A DNA stretch of 64,000 nucleotides from Gimesia chilikensis (GTDB taxonomy: Bacteria; Planctomycetota; Planctomycetia; Planctomycetales; Planctomycetaceae), in the NCBI RefSeq assembly GCF_007744075.1, contig NZ_CP036266.1, positions 2,527,748 through 2,591,747 on the forward strand, given 5' to 3'. Position 1 is the stretch's first letter. Every line of letters starts with the position of its first letter. The notes under the pieces are model-generated. The model was not told where the DNA came from, did not search any database, and worked only from the letters and a program-made list of their open reading frames with translations. Below, piece by piece: positions 9,449-20,026 of this stretch. Position numbers and translations under genes: made by a program.

Positions 9449-11078
9449 AAAAGACCAACGGGACGACGCGGAATTTCAGCGGCTGTTACACCGGCTCGCC
9501 GACGGTCCACTCGATCAGACAGAGACAGAGCAGCTGGAGTCGTTGCTGCTGGATCAGCCGGAACGTCAGACACAGTACCTGGAACTGATGTGCCTCGATG
9601 CTTCCCTGATGGAGTTGGGCGAAATCAGCAAAAGTGTTCCCGACTATCACATCAGTCACCCGCAGGAAAAGAAATCGGTCCCCTGGGGCGTGTGGATGCT
9701 GACGGTCTGTGCTGTGGCCTGCCTGGTTGTGGCGGTTGTCCTCTTTGTTTCTACGGGTAATGAACGGCGGCAGATAGCACAACAGAAAGACCCGGCAGTA
9801 CAGGAAGAAACGAATCAGACCACGAACGAGCAGTCCCCGCAGGAACCGTTTTCAAAAGCAACATTGATCGCAGGCCACCGGGCGGTCTTTCGGGGAACAC
9901 GTTTTCCCACGCTGACGGGCAGTCGCCTGCGGTTCGCTGAGAACTATATGCTGCAGGATGGCATGGTCAAAATCCGCTTTGCCTCGGGAGCGGAAGTGAT
10001 TCTCAAAGCACCCGCTCTGTTCCAGGTGGCGCAGGAAGAGGAGCTGGTGGTGAACCTCGGCCAATGCTCGGTCTATGCACCTGAAGGGGCGGAAGGTTTT
10101 AAGGTCAGCACGCCGACCAGCAATGTGGTTGACCTGGGGACGCGTTTTTCCGTGACGGTTGCCGAAGACGGTGCCTCGAATGTGTCCGTCGTGGATGGGG
10201 AGGCGGAAGTCTCCTCGCTGAGCGATCCCCGCAAAAAGCGTCTGCTTAAAGGGGAGACCGCTTATGTGGGTACCGACCTGAATTTAATGGACGGAGACCG
10301 TGATCAGTCGTCTCAAGATTATATTGACGCCATCCCCGATCACCTGATTGCTTATGAATCGATTCCCGACGAACAGGGACGGGCGAAGTCGCTGGCGTCT
10401 GTCTCCGTGCAGCGGGCGGGAGTGCAGCGGATTTATCAGGTCGACGATTTCATTCTACCTGTCGTGAATCATTATCGGCCCGGCTCGCATGCGTTCGGGG
10501 TCGTTCCCGCCGAAGCGCCCGCTGAGGAATTTAACCGTTTCGGCCCGATGAATCTGTTGTTTGCTTCGGGTTTCATCAACCCGGGCGGAGAGAAAGAAAT
10601 ACACCAGGGCGAATTTCAACTGGGACGTAACGGCACTCCCGGCATGAACCTGGTTTTCGAGCAACCGGTGGTGAATGGACCTGGTCCCGATATGATCATT
10701 TTCGATGCCCAGTCGATCGCCCACTCACTGGAGGGGGATGTGTTTCATTTGTACCCGCAGACCAATCACCCGACTGCCCGGCCGATGACGGTGCGGAAAT
10801 ATGACATCGACGGTCATTCCGAGCAGGCACAGATCATGACCGGCTGCCGTTTGACTCAGTTGAGTCCCGATTTCGCCGACGATGGAACGCCGCTGCCAAT
10901 CGTGGCACGTTCGCAGCTGGTGCATCAGGTTCCCTCGCGGCTGTTTGCCGTCGGGATTGATCTGGATGACATGCAGATTCCGCCGGGCGGATCGATTACC
11001 GGACTGTTCCTGCAGGATGCCCAGGACGATGCCGACCGGATTGACCCGGTAGTTATTGTCGGACTTCCCCCCCGTTAA
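9441..11078 (+). CDS. FecR-domain membrane protein, probable partner of the ECF sigma factor
   Basis: A 545-residue protein. The start at 9441 has a GGAGGTGG ribosome site and overlaps the sigma stop codon (ATGCTTGA). The N-terminal ~80 residues are cytoplasmic and rich in Glu/Leu, as in anti-sigma/FecR N-termini. One transmembrane helix lies near residues 83-105 (WMLTVCAVACLVVAVVLFV). A FecR-like beta domain follows (~140-280), with VVDLGTRFSVTV and VSVVDGEAEV. The last ~250 residues are an exported domain I do not recognise. By analogy with FecR it should sense a periplasmic signal and control the sigma factor. Confidence 0.82.
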   Translation: MLEKDQRDDAEFQRLLHRLADGPLDQTETEQLESLLLDQPERQTQYLELMCLDASLMELGEISKSVPDYHISHPQEKKSVPWGVWMLTVCAVACLVVAVVLFVSTGNERRQIAQQKDPAVQEETNQTTNEQSPQEPFSKATLIAGHRAVFRGTRFPTLTGSRLRFAENYMLQDGMVKIRFASGAEVILKAPALFQVAQEEELVVNLGQCSVYAPEGAEGFKVSTPTSNVVDLGTRFSVTVAEDGASNVSVVDGEAEVSSLSDPRKKRLLKGETAYVGTDLNLMDGDRDQSSQDYIDAIPDHLIAYESIPDEQGRAKSLASVSVQRAGVQRIYQVDDFILPVVNHYRPGSHAFGVVPAEAPAEEFNRFGPMNLLFASGFINPGGEKEIHQGEFQLGRNGTPGMNLVFEQPVVNGPGPDMIIFDAQSIAHSLEGDVFHLYPQTNHPTARPMTVRKYDIDGHSEQAQIMTGCRLTQLSPDFADDGTPLPIVARSQLVHQVPSRLFAVGIDLDDMQIPPGGSITGLFLQDAQDDADRIDPVVIVGLPPR

Positions 11079-11081
11079 ATA

Positions 11082-14000
11082 ATGCTTTCATCTCGGAATA
11101 TTATGTTTCATCGAATCACAACAACCGTATGCTGGCTTTTCATGACTCTGCTGACGATGTCTGCGGCGAACGCCGCTGATATCTCGCCGGAAATGATGAA
11201 GTTCTTCGAGAATGAAGTCCGCCCGCTGCTGGCGGAACATTGCTGGTCCTGTCATGGGGCGAAGGAGCAGAAGGGCGACCTGAGACTCGATACACGCGGC
11301 CACATTCTGCTGGGAGGCGAGTCGGGCACTTCTATGGTTCCAGGTAAGCCGGAGAAAAGTCTGCTGATTGAGGCGGTGCGTTATGAATCGTACGAGATGC
11401 CTCCCGCGGGAAAACTGCCCGAGAAGCAGATCAAGATCCTCGAAAAATGGGTTGCGCTGGGCGCACCCTGGCCCGGGGCCGACGATGCAGTTCCGCTGCG
11501 CAAAGAGCAGGGCCCCCGGTTTACTGCAGAAGACCGCGCCTGGTGGGCGATTCAGCCTCTGCAGGCTGTGACAGTCCCTGACGCGACTGGCGACGGGAGC
11601 AAAAACGAAATTGATCGGTTTATCTTTGCCAGTCAAAAGCAGAAAGGGTTGACGCCGGCACCGGAGGCGGACCGGGAATCGTTAATCCGGCGGGTCTATT
11701 TCGATCTGCACGGCCTGCCTCCCACGCCACAGGAAGTACAGGAGTTTGTGCAGGATCAGCGTCCTGATGCCTACGAGCGGCTGGTCGATCGTCTGCTGGC
11801 CAGTCCGCGTTACGGCGAACGCTGGGCCCGGCACTGGCTCGATGTGGTCCGCTACGCAGATTCTGATGGCTATCGAGCCGACGGTTATCGTTCGAATGCC
11901 TGGCGCTATCGCGATTATGTGATCCGATCGCTGAATGAGGATAAGCCTTATAGTCAGTTCGTGCAGGAACAGCTGGCGGGAGACGAACTGTTTCCCGGTG
12001 ACGTCGACGCCCAGATCGCCACCGGCTTTCTGACGCACGGAATTTATGAGTGGAACAGCCGCGATGTCGCCGGTCAGTGGGATATCATGCTGAACGAGTT
12101 GACGGACACGGTCGGCGATGTCTTCCTCGGCGTGGGGATGCAATGTGCCCGCTGTCACGATCACAAGTTTGATCCCGTATTGCAGAAGGACTATTTCCAG
12201 TTACGGGCGTTCTTTGAACCGATTCTGATTGAGACCGCCCAGGAAGTGGGGACGCCGGAGCAACTGGAACAATACCGCCGCGAACTGAGAGCCTGGGAGC
12301 AGGCGACTAAAGCGATTCGCGAGGAGCTCGCGGAACTGGAAGAACCGTATCGGGAAAAGGCCCGGGCTGTCATCATCTCCTTTCCGCCTGATATCCAGGC
12401 GATGATTCACAAACCGGAAGAGAAACGATCTCCGCGGGAACAGCAACTGGTCGAGCTGGCATGGAGACAGGTAGAGCACAACTACCGGAATCTCGACAAA
12501 CAGCTGAAGGGCGAAACGAAAGAAAAGATTCTGGCATTAAGGCGTAAGCTGGCGAAGTTCGATCAACTGAAGCCGGAACCGCTGCCGCTGGCACAGCAGG
12601 TCCGAGATGTCGGGGCACAGGCGCCTCAGACCAGGATCCCCAAGAAACGGACGAAATGCGAGCCCGGTTTCCTGACGATTCTCGAGACACCGGCGGACGA
12701 TTATTATGGTTCGCCACAGCCGGGGAGCACCAGTCGCAGGACCGCGTTGGCCCGCTGGCTCACGCAGGACAGTAATCCGTTGTCGACGCGGGTGATCGTC
12801 AATCGGATCTGGCAATATCATTTTGGCAAAGGGCTGGCGCCGCACAGCAGCGATCTTGGTCGACTGGGGGGGCCGCCTTCGCATCCCGAATTACTGGACT
12901 GGCTGACACAGCGGTTTCTGGACGGGGACTGGCGGTTCAAGAGTCTGCATCGTCTGATCGTCACTTCAGCGACTTATCGACAGTCGACGCAGCATCCTCA
13001 GGAAGCGTCGATGTTCGCCCTCGATCCTGCCAACAAATTATACTGGTGTGCTGAGACACGCCGCCTGGATGCAGAACAGATTCGCGATTCGATCCTGGCG
13101 GTGACCGGTCAGCTGGATCTCAAGGTGGGAGGCCCCGGTGTGACTCCCAGCGTCCCCCGGCGGTCTATCTATTTGCGGATGATGCGCAACAGCCGTGATC
13201 CATTACTGCAAGTGTTCGATATGCCCCGGTTCTTCACCAGTGTGTCGGCCCGCGATACAACAACCTCTCCCGTGCAGTCACTGCAGCTGTTCAACAGCCA
13301 GCAGATGCTGCGATTCGCCGATCAACTTGCACAACGAGCCGAGCAGGAAGCGTCCAAAGTTCCCTCAGCCGATCAGGAAGAGTTGGCTCTGAGACGCGCG
13401 TGGCAAATCGCTTTCGGGCGACCGGTGACTTCCGGTGAACTGTCACAGGCCCGGGAGTTTCTCGATCGTGAATCCAGGCTGCTGTCGGAACAGAAACCGA
13501 CCGTCGATCTGCAACAATTCGAAACCGCGACGATGCCTTACCGCAACGGGCAGTCGGTGGTGTTTCACGCCGATAAACCCTCTTCGTTCTACGTCGCCGA
13601 TAACCGGCGGTTGACACCGAATGATTTTACCATTGAAGCCTACTTCCAGATTAAGTCGATCTATGACTCCGGAGCAGTGCGAACGATCGTTTCGAAGTGG
13701 AGCGGCAAAGTGTCTGAACCGGGCTGGCTGTTTGGCGTGACGGGCCGCGGTTCCCGTCGCAAGCCGCAAACGCTGGTCTTTCGGACTTATGGTAAGAAGC
13801 AGAACGGAAAGATCGGCGACGAGATTGTCTTTTCGGATCAGCATATTGAATTCAATACGCCCTATTATGCCGCAGTCAGTTTTCACGTGACGGGCGAACG
13901 GGCCGGCTCGATTGACTTCTTCCTGAAGGACCTCTCGAACGACGATGAGCAGCTGGGGAAGATTACGAAACAGCACCAGACTGTCGAGGTGCACGACAAT

Positions 14001-14315
14001 CGTCTGGCGCTGGCCATCGGCCGTATGGTCCAGAATAAGAATAGCCTGTTTGACGGGCTGATTGATGAGGTCCGCCTGTCATCGGCGGCGCTGGATGTGC
14101 CGTCCCTGTTGTATACGCAGGAATCTATCACTGAGAAGACGCTGGGGTACTGGAGGTTCGATCCCGTACCGGGCATGTTTGAGGACAGTTCGTCCCATCA
14201 GTATGACATCACGCGGGATGACCGGCCGACAGCAGCCAGTGATCCCCGTCGTGCGGCGTTTGCTGATCTGTGCCACATTCTGTTGAACTCCAATGAATTT
14301 TTATACGTTGATTGA
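11082..14315 (+). CDS. Planctomycete cytochrome c with DUF1549, DUF1553 and LamG domains
   Basis: A 1,077-residue exported protein. The signal peptide ends near ANAAD (residue 33). A PSCyt1 heme site CWSCH lies at 54-58, with its distal Met expected in YEMPPAGKLP. DUF1549 spans about 165-390 (RRVYFDLHGLPPTP, RWARHWLDVVRYADSDGYR) and carries a second CxxCH (CARCHDHKFDPV). DUF1553 begins near 545 (RTALARWLTQDSNPLSTR). A LamG/concanavalin-like domain (~830-1035) sits before the final DUF1553 helix (DLCHILLNSNEFLYVD). It starts 3 bp after the FecR stop. Probably a periplasmic redox protein acting with DUF1501; substrate unknown. Confidence 0.9.
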   Translation: MLSSRNIMFHRITTTVCWLFMTLLTMSAANAADISPEMMKFFENEVRPLLAEHCWSCHGAKEQKGDLRLDTRGHILLGGESGTSMVPGKPEKSLLIEAVRYESYEMPPAGKLPEKQIKILEKWVALGAPWPGADDAVPLRKEQGPRFTAEDRAWWAIQPLQAVTVPDATGDGSKNEIDRFIFASQKQKGLTPAPEADRESLIRRVYFDLHGLPPTPQEVQEFVQDQRPDAYERLVDRLLASPRYGERWARHWLDVVRYADSDGYRADGYRSNAWRYRDYVIRSLNEDKPYSQFVQEQLAGDELFPGDVDAQIATGFLTHGIYEWNSRDVAGQWDIMLNELTDTVGDVFLGVGMQCARCHDHKFDPVLQKDYFQLRAFFEPILIETAQEVGTPEQLEQYRRELRAWEQATKAIREELAELEEPYREKARAVIISFPPDIQAMIHKPEEKRSPREQQLVELAWRQVEHNYRNLDKQLKGETKEKILALRRKLAKFDQLKPEPLPLAQQVRDVGAQAPQTRIPKKRTKCEPGFLTILETPADDYYGSPQPGSTSRRTALARWLTQDSNPLSTRVIVNRIWQYHFGKGLAPHSSDLGRLGGPPSHPELLDWLTQRFLDGDWRFKSLHRLIVTSATYRQSTQHPQEASMFALDPANKLYWCAETRRLDAEQIRDSILAVTGQLDLKVGGPGVTPSVPRRSIYLRMMRNSRDPLLQVFDMPRFFTSVSARDTTTSPVQSLQLFNSQQMLRFADQLAQRAEQEASKVPSADQEELALRRAWQIAFGRPVTSGELSQAREFLDRESRLLSEQKPTVDLQQFETATMPYRNGQSVVFHADKPSSFYVADNRRLTPNDFTIEAYFQIKSIYDSGAVRTIVSKWSGKVSEPGWLFGVTGRGSRRKPQTLVFRTYGKKQNGKIGDEIVFSDQHIEFNTPYYAAVSFHVTGERAGSIDFFLKDLSNDDEQLGKITKQHQTVEVHDNRLALAIGRMVQNKNSLFDGLIDEVRLSSAALDVPSLLYTQESITEKTLGYWRFDPVPGMFEDSSSHQYDITRDDRPTAASDPRRAAFADLCHILLNSNEFLYVD

Positions 14316-14323
14316 GGCGCTCC

Positions 14324-15757
14324 ATGTTCTCTACACCACATATTGAAATACCCCGCACCCGACGCGAGTTCCTGGAACGCAGCGGACTCGGCTTTGGTTC
14401 CGTAGCGTTGGCCAGTCTGCTGGCGCAGGCAGAGAGCTCCTCTGCTGCGGGGGGATCAGCGCCAGTCACAGGGCCTGTTCCTCATCACAAGCCGACGGCG
14501 AAGAACATCATCTTCCTGTTCATGGAAGGGGGACCGAGCCATATCGATCTGTTCGATCCCAAGCCGTTGTTGAACAAGCTGGCAGGACAGACTCTGCCCG
14601 ACAGCTTCGGTCAGATTCTGACCGCCGCCGGGGAATCACGGTCTCCATTGCTGATCTCGAAGCGAAAGTGGAAACAGCATGGCGAAGCGGGAACCTGGGT
14701 CTCTGACTGGCTCCCCGAAATTGCGAACTGCGTCGACGATATTGCCGTGATTCGCTCCTGCTGGGCCGATGGACTGAATCATTCCTCCAGCGTCTGCCAG
14801 ATGAATACGTGTTCGCTGATCGGCGGTCGCCCTTCGCTGGGAAGCTGGGTGACGTACGGTCTCGGTTCAGAAAACAGGAACCTCCCCTCGTTCGTGGTCA
14901 TGCAGGATAACCGTTCTTCCGTTGTGAATGGTCCGCGAAACTGGGGGACCGGATTCATGCCCGCTGTGTACCAGGGAATTCGTTTACAGGAAGGCAAGCA
15001 GCCGATTCCAAATCTGAATAACCCGGAAGGTGTGACAGACGCCCGACAACGCGAAAAACTGTCGTATTTGAAATCCTTGAATCAGGGCTATGCCCGGCAG
15101 CACGCCCGGCAGACAGAGCTCGACGCACGCATCGCCAGTTACGAACTCGCTTTTCGGATGCAGTCTGAAGCCCCCGAGGCAGTCGACCTGAGCCAGGAGA
15201 CCGCAGCCACCCGCAAGTTGTACGGGATGGATCAGCAGGAAACATCGTCCTTCGGTCGGCTCTGCCTGATGTCACGCCGACTGGTGGAGCGGGGCGTCCG
15301 TTTCGTGCAGTTGTATCATGGGGCAGGCAGCAAGTGGGATGCTCATTCGGGGATCGAGAAAAATCACACCCAGCACTGCAAGGCGATGGATCTGCCTGTC
15401 GCCGGACTGATCCGGGATTTGAAACAACGGGGATTACTGGATGAGACGCTCGTGGTGTGGGGAGGCGAGTTTGGACGGACCCCCATGTCAGAAAAGGGAG
15501 ATGGCCGCGATCACAACCCGACGGGATTCACCATGTGGATGGCCGGCGGCGGGGTCAAAGGGGGACAAACCATCGGGGCCACTGATGAGCTGGGGCTGCG
15601 GGCGATTGAAGATCGGATGCATGTTCATGATCTGCACGCCACGATTCTGCATCTGCTGGGCCTGGACCGGATGAAACTCACGTACGAATACAACGGCCGC
15701 CCCGAACGTCCCACGGTCAATGAAGGTGAGTTCCAAACGAAGCTGGTGACTGGTTGA
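14324..15757 (+). CDS. DUF1501 (sulfatase-like fold) exported protein
   Basis: A 477-residue protein. The ATG at 14324 follows GAGGCG and lies 8 bp after the preceding stop; an in-frame TTG at 14312 is a poorer start. A twin-arginine leader is present (RTRREFLERSGLGFG), so it is exported folded. DUF1501 motifs include IIFLFMEGGPSHIDLFDPKP near the N-terminus and LVVWGGEFGRTPMSE and GRDHNPTGFTMW toward the C-terminus, which resemble the alkaline phosphatase/sulfatase superfamily metal site. It is the constant partner of DUF1549/DUF1553 proteins and closes this operon. The biochemical role is not established. Confidence 0.9.
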   Translation: MFSTPHIEIPRTRREFLERSGLGFGSVALASLLAQAESSSAAGGSAPVTGPVPHHKPTAKNIIFLFMEGGPSHIDLFDPKPLLNKLAGQTLPDSFGQILTAAGESRSPLLISKRKWKQHGEAGTWVSDWLPEIANCVDDIAVIRSCWADGLNHSSSVCQMNTCSLIGGRPSLGSWVTYGLGSENRNLPSFVVMQDNRSSVVNGPRNWGTGFMPAVYQGIRLQEGKQPIPNLNNPEGVTDARQREKLSYLKSLNQGYARQHARQTELDARIASYELAFRMQSEAPEAVDLSQETAATRKLYGMDQQETSSFGRLCLMSRRLVERGVRFVQLYHGAGSKWDAHSGIEKNHTQHCKAMDLPVAGLIRDLKQRGLLDETLVVWGGEFGRTPMSEKGDGRDHNPTGFTMWMAGGGVKGGQTIGATDELGLRAIEDRMHVHDLHATILHLLGLDRMKLTYEYNGRPERPTVNEGEFQTKLVTG

Positions 15758-15766
15758 GCTGACTAT

Positions 15767-15807
15767 TTAAACAAGGGGGCATCATCAGTGGAGATCCCCT
15801 GGTTTAA
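15767..15807. terminator. Bidirectional hairpin terminator between convergent genes
   Basis: TTAAACAAGGGG pairs with CCCCTGGTTTAA (12 bp, one mismatch) across a ~17-nt loop. It lies between the DUF1501 stop and the DUF1552 stop and could serve both strands. Confidence 0.6.
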
Positions 15808-15846
15808 GCAGATCGATTCATGCTGTCTCGTTTGTGTTTTCAGATG

Positions 15847-17235
15847 TCAGGAGCTGGCGGGGATCTCTGAGATCTGTTTGGTGGCGATGCCGACGGGGCG
15901 GTCCAGCGGGATGCCGGCACAGGTCAGTAACGTTGTCAGCAGGTCGCCCTGGTTGCCTTTGACATCGGGCAGGAAGCGTCCGGTGTTGATCGCACCGCCG
16001 CCGCTTCCGGCGAGAATGAAAGGCAGGTTAGCCCGGGTGTGCCGGTCGCCGTCTTCGAGCCCTGATCCCCACATCATGATGCAGTTCTCCAGCAGAGTGC
16101 CGTCCCCTTCTTTCAGGCTGTGCATCTTGTTGACCATGTAGGCAAACTGGTCGATGTTGAATTTCGTGATCGCGGCGACTTTATCGACCTTCTTCTTCTC
16201 GCCATTGTGGTGAGTCTGCGAATGGTGCTGGTCTCTGAAACCGAGTTCGGGATACGAGACGCCATTCGGGGTGGAACCGATGTAGGTGCAGACGCGGGTC
16301 GTGTCGGTCTGGAAGGCCAGTACGTTGAGGTCGCACATCACCTGCATGTACTCACTGCGTTTGTCTCCTTCGGGAATCACGATCTCGATGGGAGGCGAAT
16401 CAGTTTTGTGACTGCGGCTCGGACGGACTCCTGCTTTCTCGAGGGCCGCTTCTTTCTGGCGCATTTCGATGGCGGCGATCCGGCGTTCTACCGAACGCAC
16501 GCTGTCGAGGTATTGATCCAGTTTCTTCTGGTCGGTTGATGACAGCGTACGACGCAGATCGCGGGCGCCGCCGATCACCAGGTCCAGCATGCTGCGATCT
16601 AAACTGCTCATCCCGTTAGCCGACAGTCCGTCCCCCTGTTCCTTTTTGTTGAACAGACGGTTCAGCACGTTACGGGGATTGGTCTCGGCGGGAACCGCCT
16701 GGGTCGGCGAGCGGAAGCTGCAGTGCGAGTAGTAGGCTTCGTTCAGCCCCGCCTGGTTTTCCTTCCACGTTTGCGGCATCGTGGCCAGTTCCAGTGACGG
16801 GAGGGCGGTAAATGCACCCAGGGAATTCGCGGCAATCTGATCGGCGGAGATCGAGATGCTGATTTCGTCCCGCTTGTCCGGATCGGGCAATGCTGCGGTC
16901 AGCCAGGTCGAAAGTTCGAGTGCGTGGGGAGCCCCGCGATAAGGGCCGTTGGAAACGCCGGCGATGCCCTTCATCAGCAGACACTGGTCGATCACCGGTC
17001 GCAGCGATTCCAGAGCAGGGGGCGGTGATTTCAGAAACGTCTGGGGATCCTTGGGCCAGAACTGATCCATAATTACGCCATGTGGCATATACATGAATCC
17101 CAGGCGGACCGGCGGCTTGAACGCTTTTTTCTCGCTGGCTTCGGCCCAGCCCATGACATCCAGTAGAGGTAGAGCCAGGGCGGCTCCGAGGCCTTTCAGA
17201 CAGGTACGACGATCGATTGCTTTATAATTGCTCAT
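15847..17235 (-). CDS. DUF1552 exported protein
   Basis: A 462-residue protein with a twin-arginine-like leader ([19 protein letters not shown]). The body has the DUF1552 pattern: [20 protein letters not shown] near the N-terminus, [37 protein letters not shown] in the middle and [22 protein letters not shown] near the C-terminus. The last is similar in logic to DUF1501 (metal-binding alkaline phosphatase-like fold). It is transcribed after the DUF1592 gene at 17329-19254 with a 93-bp gap, the usual planctomycete pairing. Function unknown beyond that association. A paralogue lies at 56926. Confidence 0.9.
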   Translation of the reverse strand: MSNYKAIDRRTCLKGLGAALALPLLDVMGWAEASEKKAFKPPVRLGFMYMPHGVIMDQFWPKDPQTFLKSPPPALESLRPVIDQCLLMKGIAGVSNGPYRGAPHALELSTWLTAALPDPDKRDEISISISADQIAANSLGAFTALPSLELATMPQTWKENQAGLNEAYYSHCSFRSPTQAVPAETNPRNVLNRLFNKKEQGDGLSANGMSSLDRSMLDLVIGGARDLRRTLSSTDQKKLDQYLDSVRSVERRIAAIEMRQKEAALEKAGVRPSRSHKTDSPPIEIVIPEGDKRSEYMQVMCDLNVLAFQTDTTRVCTYIGSTPNGVSYPELGFRDQHHSQTHHNGEKKKVDKVAAITKFNIDQFAYMVNKMHSLKEGDGTLLENCIMMWGSGLEDGDRHTRANLPFILAGSGGGAINTGRFLPDVKGNQGDLLTTLLTCAGIPLDRPVGIATKQISEIPASS

Positions 17236-17328
17236 GGGAAAGCCTTTGGGTGGGTTGCAGAGGAAAACTTAAATTGTACGACGGGTTGCAAGTCCGTCAT
17301 GCAAAGAGGGTGCTGTGTGGTCCGCCTG

Positions 17329-19254
17329 TCACTCAATGCGACGATGCGTGAAGGGGTAACTGGTGACGACCTCGGTGATCAGCGTCTGCATGCGATAATC
17401 GTCTTTCGCGATCTTCTGCATCAGTTCATCGATCACAATTTCGTCATACCCTTCCAGGCGTCGACATAATGCATAGGCTAACAGACGCTCGACCAGATTG
17501 CGAGAAAACTTTACGCTGTGGTCGGCGATAATGGCTTTGAGTTCCTGGGGGTTGGAAAAATTCCTGCCGCCCGGAAGTTCACCGGAGGCATCGATGGCCT
17601 GGCCGTTTTCGTCTTTGTCGCGCCAGCGGCCGATGGCGTCGAAGTTCTCCAGACCGAACCCGATCGGGTCGAGCAGGCGATGGCAGTTGGCGCAGACCGC
17701 TTCGGAGCGGTGCAGTTCGGTCCGTTCGCGGAGCGTCAGGTTGGCAATCTGTTTTTTGTCCTGTTTCTCCAGCGAGGGGACATTGGGTGGGGCGGCGGGG
17801 ACATGATCTCCGAGGACCTGTTCCAGGACCCAGACTCCTCTGTTGACGGGACTGGTGCGGTTCGGGAACGATGTCGCTGCGAGGACCCCGGGCATTCCCA
17901 GGATTCCACCGCGATTACCATTGGTCAGTTTGACCTTTCGCATTTCGGGGCCGGTGACGGTTTTTTCCAGGCCGTAGATTGTGGCCAGGTTCCCGTTGAG
18001 GTACGTGTAATCGCTGTCGATGAAATTCGAAACGCTGCGGTTCTCGCGGACGATGCTTTCGAAAAACAGGCGGGCTTCGTCGTACATGGCCGTCCGCATG
18101 TCGGCGGTCATCTGCGGGAATTTCTCAGGATCAAAGGTTCGCGTGTGTATCTCTCCCAGCTTGAGCCACTGCGCCCCAAAGCCATCAAACAGGGCGCGCG
18201 AGCGCGGATCCAGCAGCATCCGCGTGACCTGAGATTTCAAGACTGGCGGTTCATGCAGTTTTCCCTGTTCGGCCAGTGTCATCAGCTCCGCGTCAGGCAT
18301 GGTGGCCCAGAGCAGATAAGACAGACGCGAGGCGAGCTGAAAATCATCAAGGGGCACGATGCCCTTTTTCGTTTCCACCTCTTTAGCCGGTGTGATAAAC
18401 AGAAACTGGGGCGACACCAAAATCGCCTTGAGCATCAGTCGGCAGGAGGCCTGGTAGCTGAGTTTGTTCTGTTTTGCCAGATCAAACACATTCAGCAGAA
18501 CATCGATTTCTGCAGAGGTGGGCGGGCGGCGATAGGCTTTTCGTGCCAGTGACTGCGTGATCTTGCGTACGGCTGCCTGCTCGTCTGACCCGGACCGGGG
18601 AGTTTCTCCAAAGAGCTGTTTTTGTATTTCGGTAGGGGCTTCCCCTTCCGGTGCCACGACTTGATTCAGGACTTTTTCAGAGATGGTCAGGTACTGTTCG
18701 AGCTGGAGCGGGGAGAGCGAATTGAGATATCCTTCGCCGCTGACTTCGTCCGGCAGGCTGGCGACGATGTCTGGATCGACATCCAACAGGTCGTGGAGCG
18801 TGTTGCCATATTCCGTTTTGGTGAGCCGCCGAATGACAAACGGACCTGGATCTTTGGGGCTGAGATATTTCACTTTCTGCAGCCATTCTGCAAACATCTG
18901 ACGCTCTTTGTCGGATGGCTGGTCCAGTCCTTCGGGGGGCATGTCGTGTGCTTTCACGCGGGCTGCGGACTTTTTCCACTTCTCACTGAAAGCGGCATGG
19001 CCGGGACTTTGCAGAGCCGGGTCAAAGCTGAGGCCGGCTTCAGTGGGGCGCCTGTTCTGATGACAGTCGATGCAATATTTTTTGATGAAGGGCTTAACCT
19101 GTTTATCGAAAAACTTTTTGGCGTCCGCTTTGTGTGCAGCCAGCGATTTATCCTCTTTGGACTCAGCGTGACTCGTGTTCGGACTGACCCACTGGATGCC
19201 CAGCACCATCACAGTGATCGCGCTACGGACAAAATGTGCCTTTGTGATACTCAT
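17329..19254 (-). CDS. Planctomycete cytochrome c / DUF1587-DUF1592-DUF1588-DUF1585 protein
   Basis: A 641-residue exported protein with a signal peptide to about residue 30. The heme site CIDCH lies at 61-65, with AHDMPPEGL as the likely distal Met. The usual domain series follows: DUF1587 ([19 protein letters not shown]), DUF1592 ([16 protein letters not shown]), DUF1588 ([21 protein letters not shown]) with a second CxxCH ([20 protein letters not shown]), and DUF1585 at the end ([21 protein letters not shown]). It is the first gene of a two-gene operon with DUF1552. Its role is presumed to be periplasmic redox chemistry on an unknown substrate. Confidence 0.9.
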   Translation of the reverse strand: MSITKAHFVRSAITVMVLGIQWVSPNTSHAESKEDKSLAAHKADAKKFFDKQVKPFIKKYCIDCHQNRRPTEAGLSFDPALQSPGHAAFSEKWKKSAARVKAHDMPPEGLDQPSDKERQMFAEWLQKVKYLSPKDPGPFVIRRLTKTEYGNTLHDLLDVDPDIVASLPDEVSGEGYLNSLSPLQLEQYLTISEKVLNQVVAPEGEAPTEIQKQLFGETPRSGSDEQAAVRKITQSLARKAYRRPPTSAEIDVLLNVFDLAKQNKLSYQASCRLMLKAILVSPQFLFITPAKEVETKKGIVPLDDFQLASRLSYLLWATMPDAELMTLAEQGKLHEPPVLKSQVTRMLLDPRSRALFDGFGAQWLKLGEIHTRTFDPEKFPQMTADMRTAMYDEARLFFESIVRENRSVSNFIDSDYTYLNGNLATIYGLEKTVTGPEMRKVKLTNGNRGGILGMPGVLAATSFPNRTSPVNRGVWVLEQVLGDHVPAAPPNVPSLEKQDKKQIANLTLRERTELHRSEAVCANCHRLLDPIGFGLENFDAIGRWRDKDENGQAIDASGELPGGRNFSNPQELKAIIADHSVKFSRNLVERLLAYALCRRLEGYDEIVIDELMQKIAKDDYRMQTLITEVVTSYPFTHRRIE

Positions 19255-19266
19255 TCAAAAACTCCT

Positions 19267-19308
19267 CAGACAGCATACTTTATACTCATTCATTGTAGTT
19301 GCTGTCTG
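19267..19308. promoter_or_regulatory. Inverted repeat upstream of the DUF1592 operon
   Basis: CAGACAGCA and TGCTGTCTG are perfect 9-bp inverted arms separated by 24 nt, immediately upstream of the DUF1592 start at 19254. They could be a two-site operator or a leader hairpin. Function is inferred from position only. Confidence 0.4.
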
Positions 19309-19432
19309 GTACACTGTAAATAATGGGCCGAGCTGAGGTCGCTTCGGCAGAGCCTGGCAATGACAATTCACGAAATATTCATTCTTAAAAAACGTGCGAG
19401 ACATATCAAAACATAATCGAGGGTGATGCACG

Positions 19433-19945
19433 ATGAATTCAGAACGTCACACTGAGAATGAGCAGGCCTGGGTTACCGCACAACAGTCCGACTTGTCAGA
19501 TATTGGATTTGAGCAGGTGACTCCAGATCGGAATGCGGGGCTTCTCAAGCAACTTGAGCACGAACTGTCGCCCGGGCATCCGATTTACGGGATCAGTGCC
19601 AATGTGCTGGGGGCTTTCAGTGGGACTGATGATATCTTGCTCAAGCTGGACACTGAAGTTGAAGGGGCGAGGTATGCCCTGGTGCATCTGACCTGGGGAG
19701 GCACGCAAACGCCACCCTGGCCCTCGACGCAATTGATCTCTGATCTCGATGAATGGTTGGAATCGGTCATGCCGTCTCCCGAACAAATGGCGGAAATCAA
19801 CAAATTCAACGAAGCGCGGAGGCGGCGTGAACAGAGACGCCAACAACTCAGCCAGCTGGGATTTTATCTGTTTATGGTCTTAGTGATTGTCACGCTGTTT
19901 CTCGCGTTCATGACTCAGGTTAAGCCTGAATGGTTTGGACTGTAA
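19433..19945 (+). CDS. Hypothetical tail-anchored membrane protein
   Basis: A 170-residue protein not recognised as a known family. The N-terminal ~125 residues are soluble, with a central alpha/beta-looking stretch (YALVHLTWGGTQTPPWPSTQL). They are followed by a strongly basic segment (EARRRREQRRQQ) and one C-terminal transmembrane helix (FYLFMVLVIVTLFLAFMT). The basic segment before the helix fits an N-in, tail-anchored topology. The start ATG follows GAGGGTGATGCACG. It is flanked by unrelated genes, divergent from DUF1592 and convergent with a CHAT gene, so context gives no function. Confidence 0.65.
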   Translation: MNSERHTENEQAWVTAQQSDLSDIGFEQVTPDRNAGLLKQLEHELSPGHPIYGISANVLGAFSGTDDILLKLDTEVEGARYALVHLTWGGTQTPPWPSTQLISDLDEWLESVMPSPEQMAEINKFNEARRRREQRRQQLSQLGFYLFMVLVIVTLFLAFMTQVKPEWFGL

Positions 19946-20026
19946 CGTAGACTAGCTGATTTCTGATCGCGACGAGATTTCGTGTGCTGACGATTTTTTT
20001 CGACGCTTCCTGGTGAGTCAGGACTG

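Noticed and set aside
17518-18552. Long plus-strand frame opposite the DUF1592 gene
   Set aside because: It is an antisense shadow of a well-supported gene; the composition follows the GC-rich wobble bias of the other strand and no domain is seen.
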